From Helicoverpa zea (taxonomy: Eukaryota; Arthropoda; Insecta; Lepidoptera; Noctuidae): DNA of 64,000 nucleotides. Shown here piece by piece: positions 12,701 to 22,900 of this stretch. The translations under genes were made by a program, and so were the position numbers. How positions within the stretch are numbered: position 1 is the first letter of the stretch; every line of letters starts with the position of its first letter. The stretch covers positions 12,693,948 to 12,757,947 of the forward strand of contig NC_061465.1 of NCBI RefSeq assembly GCF_022581195.2. The letters run 5' to 3'. Under the pieces are notes generated by a model. That model did no database searches. It saw nothing but the letters and a program-made list of their open reading frames with translations, and was not told where the DNA came from.

Positions 12701-14323
12701 ATTTCTATGCCATTACTTAAGTATTCTGCAAAAAAACCTGCCAAAAGTTTGCAAAGCAAGTCATTGTTATATCATTGCGTTATTTATTTTTAGCCACATT
12801 TTATGTATAAACTAAACTTTTAAATAAACAGTAGTATCTTTAGTTAAGTGCGTACTCAAATGTTGTATAGCATACTCAAAAAGCTGTTATACTGTTATCA
12901 CATAGGACCACAATATATATTTGGTAAGTGTAATATATCCCTTATGTATTGGCATCATGAAAGCAATAACCAAATAACGTATAAGTGTTCACATGTGAAA
13001 GAATAACTAATTGTATGAAGTTGATATTAGTGAGTAAGGTTTACATCTTGTTCATGATCTGAGACATCTCCGGCCTCGTGCTCCGAGTCGGTAGCGTCTC
13101 CTTCTGCATCCAGTGTGCCAGCTATCAACTCCTCTGATTCTGACTCTTCTTCTGACTGAAAAACATCAATCAATCATTTTACAATTATTTAAGAAAAATA
13201 CTGTAAAAATAAAACATGATTTAATTATTAGTGCGTAAATAGAATGACTAAAGAAAAATAATTCGTGGTGGCCTCGTGGGCGAAGAACCAACCTCTCCAG
13301 TATGAGGGTGTGGGTTCGATTCCAGGTCAGGCAAGTACCAATACAACTTTTCTAAGTTTGTATGTACTTTCTAAGTATATCTTAGACAACAATGACTGTG
13401 TTTCGGATGGTACTGTACAGTTAAACTGTAGGTCCCAGTTCTCATTGAACATCCTTGGCAGTTGTTACAGGTAGTTAGAAGCCAGTAAGTCTGACACCAG
13501 TCTAACCAAGGGGTATTGGGATGCCCGGATAACTGGGTTTAGGAGGTCAGATAGGGCAGTTGCTCCTTGTAAAGCACTGGTACTCAGCTACATCCGGGTA
13601 GACTGGAAGCCAACCCCAACATAGTTGAGAAAAAACCTAAGACGACCCACTGACCAAAAAAGGCTTGGAGGATGGATGCGTACATTGAATGACTACCCGT
13701 ACTGACAAAGAATGGGCTTAGAAATGGATATTTGCTTCTGGCTATCACAATATTAGCATCTACACTCTAACTCAAAGTTTATCAGAAAACATGTTGCATA
13801 ATGTACAGTTTTCTTAAATCCCAATGTTGTTTATAAACCAAATACCATGCACAAACCTAGCTACCCCTACCAGTAACACGACTGCCAAAAGATGTTCGTA
13901 CGACACCAGGGATCCACTAACTTAACGTACTTTCCGAAATACGGAAGAACTCGTCATGACTAGATGATCACCCATCCTCAGATCGACCGATCACGCCAAG
14001 CATTAGTAAACGGTTGATCGATCCGCACAGGTATTACATAGCCAGGCGATTGAAAATGCAAATGAGTGTAAGGTGCTAAATTTTGGGTATTCATTATGTT
14101 GATTATTGCGTATTATGTTGGTTACACTATATGTAGGTAAAAATATATAAAGAACAATAATGATAAACGGATGACAACCGGCAGCATGGTGAGTTGCAAC
14201 AAAACACTGCGATTTCATGAATTATAAATCTACACTTACTTCGTTAGAAACTTTTAATGATACATTTTGAGATCCTTCAAATCCCGCTTTTCTTTTGAGT
14301 AATCCTTGCTTGAATGGAGGCAT
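3726..14323 (-). CDS. BOP1: BOP1 / Erb1 ribosome biogenesis WD40 protein
   Basis: Thirteen coding exons on the minus strand: 14323-14240, 13155-13045, 12606-12529, 11561-11330, 9675-9513, 9435-9294, 9229-8906, 8838-8671, 8604-8430, 7891-7404, 6238-6093, 5824-5675 and 3879-3726. They total 2415 bases (804 residues plus stop TAG), and every phase matches. BOP1 works with PES1 and WDR12 (PeBoW complex) in the nucleolus for ITS2 processing and 60S subunit maturation. Residues ~30-165 form an acidic Ser/Glu/Asp-rich tail. Residues ~170-434 are the BOP1 N-terminal domain, seen in DTSDEEDRRNT, PHVGYDLAGRR, FLPSRSEQQQVARLVHALKMGW and LYLAPRAIKMR. Residues ~460-804 are the WD40 propeller (GHAGLVRSADFDPSGQYVVSGGDDGT, VWEAATGRC, GMVYNDLLQNPLLVPLKQL). 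Exons 1-4 are AT-rich, the rest extremely GC-rich. Introns hold several MITEs and SINEs. The start ATG (14323-14321) gives MPPFKQGLLKRK. Confidence 0.92.
4311..4715. mobile_element. MITE with GGGxCCCGATT..TCCTAA ends
   Basis: About 405-bp element in the last BOP1 intron. Short terminal inverted repeats read GGGTCCCGATTATCCTAA at the left and the complement of AGGAGAATCGGGCCCC at the right. A second, interrupted copy in the opposite orientation lies at 46783-48062. Noncoding. Confidence 0.65.
4884..5294. mobile_element. fold-back MITE, ~125-bp inverted arms
   Basis: AGTCTGTTTTTTAATCTCG at 4884 begins an arm running to ~5008. Its reverse complement occupies ~5170-5294, leaving ~160 bases of spacer. 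The arms are nearly identical. It lies in the last BOP1 intron and is noncoding. Confidence 0.8.
6559..6790. repeat. imperfect direct repeat in BOP1 intron
   Basis: Two copies ~180 bases apart (about 6559-6615 and 6740-6790) share TTTCATCCCAC, TCATCGAG and CAAAAAAAGAAAATGGC. No coding content. Confidence 0.55.
6823..7221. mobile_element. 399-bp MITE with GGGGCCGTTCAA termini
   Basis: Begins GGGGCCGTTCAAGTATTACG and ends with the near-perfect reverse complement (CGTAATATTTGAACGGCCCC). The interior is AT-rich with G-runs. Terminal repeats are ~26 bp. No transposase frame. Intronic in BOP1, between exons 10 and 11. Confidence 0.8.
8139..8340 (+). mobile_element. SINE family A body fragment
   Basis: Matches the middle of the SINE copies at 13264 and 51624 (TGACTGTGTTTCGGAGGGCA, CTGTAGGTCCCGACTGTCAT, ACACCAGTCTAACCAAGGGG). 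The tRNA-like head is missing, so it is truncated. It ends ~90 bases before BOP1 exon 9 sequence. Confidence 0.65.
9896..10238. mobile_element. MITE with TAA target duplication, interrupted by a Helitron-like copy
   Basis: Terminal inverted repeats share ACTGACTGTCAGCCGCCGAA near 9919 and its complement near 10205. TAA flanks both ends (9893-9895 and 10239-10241), as expected for PIF/Harbinger-type MITEs. The centre is occupied by the element at 9986-10176. Confidence 0.65.
9986..10176 (+). mobile_element. Helitron-like non-autonomous element
   Basis: Starts ACTAATATTATAAAGAGG and ends ACCGCGGGAAAACAGCTAG followed by T, the CTRR-T ending expected of Helitrons. Internal landmarks are ACTACTGGACCGATTT and CCCACGGGACGCGGGTGAAA. 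Related copies: 21578-21765, 32591-32706 and a fragment at 56353-56453. It resembles the lepidopteran 'Lep1'-type repeats; the name is from memory. Confidence 0.6.
10310..10992. repeat. interspersed repeat with 125-bp tandem duplication and terminal palindrome
   Basis: ACCGACTTCCCAAAAAGGAG opens a repeat commonly seen in Lepidoptera; a short second occurrence lies at 14530-14590. Units at ~10583-10707 and ~10708-10832 are tandem copies (GCTGACCTGATGATG, AGGGAACTCGAC). Then ~10890-10992 is an inverted repeat around AGGTGCATCGGCCTAGAAGT. It lies between BOP1 exons 4 and 5. Confidence 0.6.
11583..11665 (-). mobile_element. SINE family D tail fragment
   Basis: CGGTCGGTTAGCCCCAGGGT and AACATAACCGATAAACT match the tail of the copies at 35310-35575 and 36940-37035. 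It lies just beyond the acceptor of BOP1 exon 4. Confidence 0.5.
12072..12424 (-). mobile_element. tRNA-derived SINE family A
   Basis: Near full-length copy in reverse. The head (minus strand) carries a B-box-like GGGTTCGACTCC near 12400. The body matches 13264-13662 and 51624-52007. The tail carries CCCCAACATAGTTGGGAAAA (minus). It is in a BOP1 intron, ~105 bases from exon 3. Confidence 0.7.
13264..13662 (+). mobile_element. tRNA-derived SINE family A
   Basis: Head: GTGGCCTCGTGGGCGAAG (A-box-like), then GGGTTCGATTCCAGG (B box). Body: ACTTTTCTAAGTTTGTATGT. The tail ends around AACCCCAACATAGTTGAGAA. Located in BOP1 intron 1. The tRNA-like head is degenerate, so it is not a functional tRNA gene. 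Confidence 0.75.
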
Positions 14324-14920
14324 TTTAACTATAATAATCGCATATTATTTCCCTTTTCACTGTAATAACAACACGTGTTTTTGACATCTAATCACTCTCG
14401 CCGTGCCGCTGTCACATTGATTGATAACAATAACTGTCAATTTACTGCGATCAGTGTTGTCAATCCAAAAAAATACAAAAAGCAGTACGATCGTCAAACC
14501 TACCCTTCTCTCCTCCTCCCATCAGGGGTTATTTTAAACCGAACTTCAAAAAAAAAGGAGAAGGTTCTCAATTCGTCGGGACCTTTTTTAAAAAGTTTAA
14601 ATAGCGGTTTTCACCACAACCTTGCCTTGACACAAAAGATATCAATATTATCAATTATCAAATTGTTAAAAGGTTCTTCTCACAACTTGGTTTATCTTCA
14701 TAATATATTGTGGCTACCCATAGCATAGTAATCTGTGGTGCAAACAGTCGAGCTTTAAAACGCTTATCATAGAGGAAAGTAATATATCGGGTATAGAGAG
14801 CCCTCTCACCGGTTTTTTTTGTAGACTGCAAATGTCAATTGATCGGACAACTAGCGCCTCTATTAACTGCATCCGCAAACTTTTAATAGTATGTATAGCT
14901 ATAGATATATAGGTATACTA

Positions 14921-15112
14921 GCTTCCGCCAGCGGCTTCGCCCGCGTGGTGTGTTGCTAAAAAGTAGCCTATGTGTTAATCCAGGGTATCACCTATCTACA
15001 TACCAAATTTCAATCAAATCGGTCCAGCCGTTTTTGCGTGATTGAATAACAAACATACATCCATACATTCTCACAAACTTTCACATTTATAATATAAGTA
15101 GGATTATGTATA
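14921..15112 (-). mobile_element. Helitron-like element, second subfamily
   Basis: On the minus strand it runs from CTTATATTATAAATGTGAAA through AACGGCTGGACCGATTTGAT to GCCGCTGGCGGAAGCTAGTA. The same subfamily recurs on the plus strand at 37195-37382. It ends in CTAG/T like the first subfamily. Confidence 0.6.
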
Positions 15113-15542
15113 GCTATAGGAATAGTTGCATATACTTCTTCCTTACTAATTTGCTTTTTAATTAAAAATAAGCAAATTAGTAAAGAAGCATTAATTTCTA
15201 AAGGTGAGCGGGTTAAAAAGACTTTTCTTTTACAGTTTATAAATTTACTTTATTGCACAACTTATATTATAACATAGGACAAAAATGTATAGATGTATAA
15301 TATTTGCATGCACACCGTTTAGGCACGATGCATCGCAAATAAAATAGCACAAAAGTAGCATCCGGGTCGCAAAAAAAAACGATTACACTGGATTATTGGA
15401 GGAACTGAAAGCACAAACATAGGACGAAAACTACAAATAAGCGATAACGCAAGGAGCAGTCGCCATATTTGTGATGATCAATTTGACATTCGGAAATCAA
15501 TAATTCACTGTGTCACACAGTGAATTATCTTAATTATTATTT

Positions 15543-15810
15543 TGGCATAAAGGCTAGAGGGCCATGCCATTAAAAATTATAAAAAAAAAAATATCTTAAA
15601 TATTATGCAGTTTTATATCTATGCAAATTATTATAATACGACATAAATAAAATAAATTGGTAGTTAAAATCATATTAATTAATTTAATTTTAGAGAAAAA
15701 TTATATTTGTATCAATAGTGTCGCCACCTGTGGTGACTTAAAGTAACTAATTGTTTACTTGGCACACAGGCTAGAGGGCCATGCCATTAAAAATTAAAAA
15801 AAAAAAAAAA
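15543..15810 (+). repeat. two direct copies of a short A-tailed repeat
   Basis: GGCTAGAGGGCCATGCCATT followed by AAAAATTA and an A-run occurs at ~15551-15592 and ~15769-15810. This looks like the 3' end of a retroposed family, or a local duplication. Confidence 0.5.
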
Positions 15811-16053
15811 ACTAATTGTTTACCGATGCAGCTAGTAGATGTCGCTTTTTGAAAAAAAAATAGGTACCCCACATCTGTCAATGTATGGAAGTGTCCTACC
15901 CAAAGAGTAAAGTAATATATAGGGAAAAGAGAGCCCACTCACGTGTTATTCTTGCAACCCAATTTGACAATGCGCCATCTTTCTCTAAATTGGCCCCGAA
16001 CTACCTACATAGCTATAGCTATAAAAATATTATAATTATGCATCATATTCATA

Positions 16054-16143
16054 ACATTTTCTATTAGGGTAAGTAGCACCATATAACTATAACATTGGTT
16101 ATCGTTATAGTTACATGGTGCTACTTACCCTAATAGAAAATGT
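16054..16143. repeat. perfect-looking 40-bp hairpin
   Basis: Arms 16054-16093 and 16104-16143 are reverse complements with one mismatch, around a 10-base loop. The arm begins ACATTTTCTATTAGGGTAAG. It is probably a minimal MITE. It accidentally supplies the in-frame ATG at 16115 that extends the neighbouring retrotransposon frame upstream. Confidence 0.75.
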
Positions 16144-16206
16144 CATCGTTAATATAGTAAAAGGTCGAAGGAAAACAAATAATTATTATAAATTACTTTT
16201 TATTTA

Positions 16207-19071
16207 TGTTGGAACGATGACTGGAAGAGCCAGAGAGTTAGCGGATGTGTTAAAGAGAAGACGAATAAATGTGGCATGTTTGCAAGAAACAAAATGGAAA
16301 GGTACGAAAGCTAGAGAAATTGGTGAAGGATACAAGTTTTATTATTGTGGAAGTGATGGGAAAAGGAATGGTGTAGGAGTGGTTTTAGATAAGAATCTGA
16401 AAGAGTGTGTGATGGAGGTAAAAAGAGTGAATGATAGAATAATAGTCGTGAAATTTGTGTTAGAGGATTTAATAGTAAACGTAATTAGCGTGTATGCACC
16501 GCAAGTAGGATGTGATGAACGAATGAAAGAAAAATTTTGGGAGGACTGGGATGCAGTTATGATGAATGTGCCAGTAAATGAACAAGTATTTGTCGGGGGA
16601 GACTTTAATGGCCATGTTGGCAGATTGAGAGGGAAGTATGAAAGAGTGCATGGAGGGTGGGGGTTTGGTTGCCAGAACGACGAGGGTGAAGCCCTGTTGC
16701 AATCGGCTACTGCGTTTGATCTGGCAGTGGTCAACACGTGGTTCCAGAAGAACACAGAACACATGGTCACCTATAAAAGCGGTCCACATGCCACACAAAT
16801 TGATTACTTTTTGGTTAGACGCAGTAATTTGAAGAACATAAAAGATTGTAAGGTTATACCAGGTGAAAGTGTAGTCTCGCAACACAGACCCCTTGTTATG
16901 GAAGTAGTGTTCACAATAAAGTCAATAAAGGGCAAAGAGAAGTTACCTCCAAACATAAAATGGCACAGGTTGGAAAAGGCCGATTTGGCGGAAGAATTTA
17001 GAAATGCGGTTGTAGATAAGATGATTGAAATGGGAGATATGAATGAAAGGAGTGTGAATGAGTGTTGGAGTGAAATGGCAATGACTATAAGAATGACAGC
17101 AAGAAGAATTTTAGGAGAATCGAAAGGAAAAGGTGTGATAAAGAAAGAAACATGGTGGTGGTCTACAGAAGTTCAAGAGGTGTTGAGAGAAAAGAAAGTG
17201 AAGTTCAAGGAATGGCAGAGGACACACGAGAATAATGAATGTGAAAAGGCAGAAAAGAAAAATGAATATGATGCATGGAAGAAAAAAGCTAAAAAGACCG
17301 TGGCTGTTGCAAGAGCAAAAGCACACGAGAAACTATATGATGCTCTAGATAGCCCGGCAGGCCAAAAAGACCTGTACCGGTTAGCTAAATCTAGAGAGAG
17401 AATGACGAGGGATGTAAGCAAAATTAAGTGTGTAAGGGATGGAATAGGAACGGTCCTCTCGGATGACGTGAGAATAAAAGGAAGGTGGAAGGAATACTTT
17501 GAAAGACTGATGAATGAAGAAAATGAGTGGAGTGGTGTGCTCCACAATAAACCAGTAAATGAGGGCCTAGTCAGAAACATTTGTGTGGATGAGGTAAGAA
17601 AAGCACTAAATGGAATGAAGAATGGCAAAGCATTAGGACCGGATGAAATACCAGTGGAAGTATGGAAGCTATTGCGGATGAATGGATGGAAGTGGTTAGC
17701 TTTATTCTTCAATAAGTTGTTGCAAGAGGAAAGAATACCGGACGAATGGTGCAATAGTTACCTGGTGCCCATTTTTAAGAACAAGGGTGACGTGTTGGAT
17801 TGCAACAACTATAGGGGAATAAAGTTAATGTCACATAGTATGAAAGTCTGGGAGAAAATTATTGAAAGAAGGCTGAGAGAAGAGAGTGATATCTCACGAA
17901 ACCAGTTTGGTTTTATGCCTGGTCGGGGTACAACGGACGCTATATTCTGTATTCGCCAACTGTGCGAAAAGTACAGGGGCGCACACAAAAACTTGCATAT
18001 GGTGTTCGTTGACCTTGAAAAGGCATATGACCGGGTACCTCGTGAGGTTTTGTGGTGGGCCCTTAAGGAGAAAGGTATGCCAGGGAAGTATGTGCAGTTG
18101 ATCCGAGCGATGTACGGCAGATGCAGTACACAAGTCCGGTCCACAGCCGGCACTACCGCCAGTTTCAGTGTAGGCGTTGGCTTACATCAGGGGTCGGCGC
18201 TCAGTCCTTACCTCTTCCTGTTGTTAATGGACGCCCTTACAGCGGACATACAGGAGGAGGTTCCCTGGTGTATGCTTTTCGCCGATGACATTGTTTTGGT
18301 GGGGGAGAGTGGACCAGAGGTCCAGAGCAGATTGGAAGCATGGCGGCTAAGACTGGAGACGGTAGGGTTAAAGGTCAGCAAGAGCAAAACTGAGTATCTG
18401 CATTGCGATTTTGGCGGTATATCAAGACCCATGGCCATAACCCTAGCCGGCATGCCCCTACCAGCCTGCTCCGACTTCCGGTACCTTGGTTCACTCGTCC
18501 AAAGTGACGGTGAGGTGGACAGGGACGTTACGCATCGGATCAATTCTGGATGGATGAAGTGGCGACAGGTAACTAGCACTATCTGTGACCCACGGATGCC
18601 TCTCAAACTGAAGGGCAAAATCTACAAAACCGTCATAAGACCTGTCGTCCTGTATGGATCAGAGTGTTGGGCATTGAAAAAGAAGGATGAGAAAAGAGTG
18701 CATGTAGCAGAGATGAGAATGTTGAGATGGATGTGTGGTGTTACCAGAATGGACAAAGTGAGGAACGAGTATATCAGAGGAAGCCTGAAAGTAGCGCCAG
18801 TGACAGAGAAAATGAGAGGTCAGCGTTTGTCCTGGTATGGGCATGTGATGAGACGGTGTGAAACGCATGCTACAAAGAGTGTGCTAAGTATGAATGTGGA
18901 GGGATGGAGAGGCAGAGGTAGACCGAGGAAAAGATGGATTGATTGCCTGAAAGAAGACATGAAGCAAAAAGGAGTGGATGTAAGTATGACGTCTGACAGA
19001 GAGGAATGGAAGAAAAAGACATGTTGCGCCGACCCCAAATGACTTGGGAACAGGGCAGGAAGATGATGATG
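16207..19071 (+). mobile_element. RTE-clade non-LTR retrotransposon, 5'-truncated, 17-bp TSD
   Basis: Flanked by a perfect 17-bp target-site duplication, AAATTACTTTTTATTTA, at 16190-16206 and 19072-19088. The element starts TGTTGGAACGATGACTGGAA and ends in the short (GATGAT) tail typical of RTE. The ORF runs to 19042 and the 3' UTR is only ~29 bases. The 5' boundary falls inside the endonuclease start motif (normally W-N-V-G-T-M-T-G-R), so the copy is truncated by a small amount. Confidence 0.88.
16217..19042 (+). CDS. RTE endonuclease-reverse transcriptase polyprotein
   Basis: Uninterrupted frame of 941 residues from ATG 16217 (MTGRARELADVLKRRR) to TGA 19040-19042. The frame stays open up to 16115, but that extension is host hairpin sequence outside the target duplication. 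Residues ~1-235 form an APE-type endonuclease (CLQETKWKG, YAPQVGC, GGDFNGHVG, SQHRPLVMEV near its end). Residues ~430-720 form the reverse transcriptase, with PVEVWKLL, FKNKGDV, NYRGIKLMSH, VFVDLEKAYDRVPR, LHQGSALSPYLF and the catalytic LFADDIVLVG. The C-terminal region has WALKKKDEKRVHVAEMRMLR and GRGRPRKRWIDCLKEDM, usual for the clade. The Asn-bearing first endonuclease motif is cut off, so this copy is probably unable to nick on its own although the frame is otherwise intact. It encodes target-primed retrotransposition. Confidence 0.88.
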   Translation: MTGRARELADVLKRRRINVACLQETKWKGTKAREIGEGYKFYYCGSDGKRNGVGVVLDKNLKECVMEVKRVNDRIIVVKFVLEDLIVNVISVYAPQVGCDERMKEKFWEDWDAVMMNVPVNEQVFVGGDFNGHVGRLRGKYERVHGGWGFGCQNDEGEALLQSATAFDLAVVNTWFQKNTEHMVTYKSGPHATQIDYFLVRRSNLKNIKDCKVIPGESVVSQHRPLVMEVVFTIKSIKGKEKLPPNIKWHRLEKADLAEEFRNAVVDKMIEMGDMNERSVNECWSEMAMTIRMTARRILGESKGKGVIKKETWWWSTEVQEVLREKKVKFKEWQRTHENNECEKAEKKNEYDAWKKKAKKTVAVARAKAHEKLYDALDSPAGQKDLYRLAKSRERMTRDVSKIKCVRDGIGTVLSDDVRIKGRWKEYFERLMNEENEWSGVLHNKPVNEGLVRNICVDEVRKALNGMKNGKALGPDEIPVEVWKLLRMNGWKWLALFFNKLLQEERIPDEWCNSYLVPIFKNKGDVLDCNNYRGIKLMSHSMKVWEKIIERRLREESDISRNQFGFMPGRGTTDAIFCIRQLCEKYRGAHKNLHMVFVDLEKAYDRVPREVLWWALKEKGMPGKYVQLIRAMYGRCSTQVRSTAGTTASFSVGVGLHQGSALSPYLFLLLMDALTADIQEEVPWCMLFADDIVLVGESGPEVQSRLEAWRLRLETVGLKVSKSKTEYLHCDFGGISRPMAITLAGMPLPACSDFRYLGSLVQSDGEVDRDVTHRINSGWMKWRQVTSTICDPRMPLKLKGKIYKTVIRPVVLYGSECWALKKKDEKRVHVAEMRMLRWMCGVTRMDKVRNEYIRGSLKVAPVTEKMRGQRLSWYGHVMRRCETHATKSVLSMNVEGWRGRGRPRKRWIDCLKEDMKQKGVDVSMTSDREEWKKKTCCADPK

Positions 19072-19088
19072 AAATTACTTTTTATTTA

Positions 19089-19906
19089 CGCGTGTATGCG
19101 GAATGCAAAAAACCGCCATATTGATATTATTATGATCGGTTTTGTTAAGTTACTTGGAATACTGACACCAGGTCTTTTTAGATGAAATTTGATATTTGTG
19201 CTTTTTTAAACCGTATTTAATTTATTCGCCTATTATATCTTTTTTTAAAGTGTCTAATATTTTCCTCATACTTTTCTCTAATTAATATTGCATAAATAAT
19301 TTTATATTAACAAACAAAATCGATTATAGTGTAGTGCCATCTGTTGGTAATTTAAGGTATCTTTTAGATAGTAAATAGTTTCCGGGCCAAATAAAAGGTG
19401 GCGACTCTTCGTTTACTTAGCTGTCAAAATGTACGGAGTGTCCTCCCCCTGGTCCTACCCCTGACGCGTATACTCTGTGCGTGTGAGTGAGTTGTGTTGT
19501 GTGCTGCTTCTTGCTTGTGATTGCAGCTGCAAACCATGCATCTGCAGTCTGCAATAAAATTGGTATAAAATCGAAAAATGATTTCATTTATGAATTAAGA
19601 TAATTTATGAACAGTAATTTCAGTGTTAACATGAAATGTTATGTGCCCATGACGAAAAAAGTACTCCAAAATGTAAATAAATCGAACGTGAACTTTTGTT
19701 TGAGTCTATCGAACTGCGAACGTTTTTTTCTATTTTGACCGTTGATTCCTATGATAAAAACGATTTTTGGTGCTGTATTTATTATACCATCAGTTGTTTG
19801 TAAATATATTTATTTTCTGAGGTGCCGAAGGATTTTAGAATAGTTGTAAAGAAAAGTGGTTTGTAATGTTGTTCCGGGAGAGTGCGTGATCTAGCAAGTA
19901 AGAACA
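19089..19906. other. srGAP 5' flank and leader
   Basis: AT-rich. It contains no recognised gene. It presumably holds the promoter and 5' UTR of the upstream srGAP first exon. An in-frame TAG at 19892-19894 precedes the ATG. Confidence 0.4.
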
Positions 19907-22900
19907 ATGTCGGGAGCTACGACGCCGACGGGCACGGAAGCGCCGGCGCTGGATGACCGCGACGTCGAGCCGCGCACGCCCATGAAGCGGCTCGGCTCTA
20001 CACGGAAGCTGGCCGCCTTCAACAGTGAGTTTGCACCTTTCGTATAAGCTTTGGGCTTATGTTTAACTGATCACCAGATATAGTAACAAACAGCAGACAA
20101 AAATAGTAAATGATCACCAAAATGAAACTCGCATTTTAATGTAAAACTATCACCAAAGTTTTAACACTTTGCTATCCTATTTAAGTGAAATTACTCCAAA
20201 ATAAATCATGCGTAAGCCAAAAATAGTAAATGATCACCAAAATTAAACCACCATTTTAAAGTCAGATTATAACCAAAGTTTTTAAATTCTGCTATCCTAT
20301 TTAAGCAAAATGAGTCCAAAAAAATCATTGTTATCCCAAAAGTAGTAAATGATCACCAAAAGTAGTAAATGATCATCAAAAAAGTTTTTACATCTTGCTA
20401 TCCTGTTTAAGTAAACTGACTCCAAAAAAATAAGTTCGGCCTGATAAAATAAATGTAATAACATTATGGGGACCCTTTTCCTGCACTAGCGTGGAAAATT
20501 GTCTATTGCATGCCTCTAAACAGTGCGATAAGAGTGTATTGAGAAACACATTCTTCTTCTTCTTTCTCCTGCCCTGTTCCCAATTTTACTTGGCGTCGGC
20601 GCAATATGTCATTTTCTTCCATTTTCCCCTGTCACTCGTCATACTGACACTCACGCATGCATTGCAAGCCGGACACATAACTTAATATGGCATCATAATA
20701 CTTTATTTGGTAATAAGCCTACATTTTATGGCAATCACAGTGACTTATTTAGGCAAAAATAATACATTAATTTGGTCGTCAAGAGTTGGTGATCATTTAC
20801 TAAATTTGGTGGTCGAATACAATTTAAAGTGAAGTCGTGACTAAAATAGCTGGTACTATTACATTTTTAGACTTTATTTTTCTGGTGTTCAGTAGATATT
20901 TCTGGTTGCAAAACTTAGGGTATCAAAGCATTTTATGGTGGTCATTATATTTGTTCCCTAAGCTTTGTTTTGGATCAGCACTTACCTTCTTACAATCAGG
21001 TCGGAGTCAGCAAGGGCCCAACAACGATAGTTGATATACAAACTTTGGAAAGAATAGACACACAGAAACTTTAGTTTGGTGTTTATCCAATATTTACATC
21101 ACATGCTACATGAGCTAATAGTACAAATATAACCAGAAGAAGCTTTTAATATTGAACATTCAGGAGCTTTAATTGGAGGTGCTGATAATATTATACTTCA
21201 ATCAATTCTCTGCATATTATTTATTTATTTTTTAAAGTAGGTAAATGTAGTCCTCACAATGATTGAATTGTGAAATGGTTTAAGGCTACAGCTTGCAAGC
21301 AATACATTCACTCTATCTGTGGATTGTGATTGTGAAGTGGTCACATCTCACAGCTAAATGAGAGTAGAGTCATTTCTATGTGTGGTAGTACCTTACCATA
21401 CCTTGTTGAGCCACTGAAACAATAAAGAAAGGTGTAAATGCTGTAAAGTCACCCTCTCCAGCAGCCTCTGAAGTATGAGTGCGGGTTCAATTACAGGCCA
21501 GACTTGCCTTTATGCTAACTAATGTAACTTTTGTAAGTTATATCTATTTACATTGGTCTTTCTCTTCTGTGATATCTATACTAATATTATAAAGCTGAAG
21601 AGTTTGTTTGTTTGTTTGTGCTAATCTCAGGAACTACTGGTCCGATTTGAAAATTACTTTCAGTGTTAGATAGCCCATTTATCGAGGAAGGCTATAGGCT
21701 ACTTTTTATCCCGGTACGGGAAGTAGTTCCCACGGGATGCGGGTGAAACTGCTGGCAGAAGCTAGTATAGTTATATGTACATTTTAGTCTTCAATTACTG
21801 AATTGAGGTGAAGGAAAACATGTTGGGGAAACCTGGGTTATAAACTCTGAAGAAACTAATGCACATTGAGTAAGCGAGAGATTTAGAAATCAAATCAACA
21901 ATTGTCAATCCTTCTCTTTGTGGTAGGAGGCCTGTGTCCAGCAGCGGGTTGATAACAAGACTGATGATGATGATGAATGTATTGACTGCTTTGTGGGTTT
22001 TAGAAACTGGTGCACTTGAGCATTGCAGAGCATGTCAATGCCTGAACTCTCACCAGCCATGTTGGATTACTACCCATCGGGCTATGAGAGCGAAGGAATA
22101 GTGAGTGCATCTGTGTTTGTGCAACTGCTTCTGCACTATAATATGTCCTGCACAGTTGGCTAATCCCTTATATGATGTATACTGCTGTGGCCAATAATAG
22201 GCTAGGACGACATCATCATCACCATCCATAAACATGTATAAATTTAAATTTATTAAATTACAAGGCACACCAACAACTTATTTACAAATGCTACGCAGAT
22301 ATTAGTATAGAATTGTTAGTTCTGTGTAAATAAATCAGTTACAGGCGTGCACAGCGCTCACAGATAATAGCGTAGTCGGCTGTAAAGAACTTAAATCAAT
22401 AAAATTAAATTAAAAGAAACTAAAACATTATTACACAATATAACACAATACAATTAAAAAATTAAAACATAACACAATACAATTAAAAAATGAAAATAAA
22501 ATAATACAAAATTCGATAAATTAAACAAAATTAAATCAAGTAATAAATCAATAAATTTAACGAGATCCAACCATAAAAAAAAAAATAATTAACAATATTG
22601 ATGGGAGATCAGTGAGAACTACGAATCAATCCTGCTTTCATAATTTTAGAGCGAAATTGAGAGAGAGCATCCGAAAAGATATCAATGTCAGCATCTTGAT
22701 TACTGGCACTGATCTTATTGTAAGTGTCCATCATCCTATTAAGGGGAGCGGAGCGTCCCAAGTTTGTACGACAGCTTCTACTCACAAATGTACTACGTGC
22801 CCTAACCGATCTCACCCGACACCCGCGAGGAACGTCTAATTTGATCTGTTCAAGCAGTTCGGGAGTGCATGTTTGACCGTTCACTATCTTGAAAAGCAGA

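Larger units (their letters stand above)
14324..16053. other. BOP1 upstream intergenic region
   Basis: Contains the presumed BOP1 promoter just above 14323; no clear TATA box is seen. The rest is AT-rich repeats, listed separately where recognisable. The short open frames have no support. Confidence 0.4.

Noticed and set aside
16115..16216. N-terminal extension of the RTE protein
   Set aside because: It is upstream of the 17-bp target duplication and partly within a hairpin, so it is host DNA in frame by chance.
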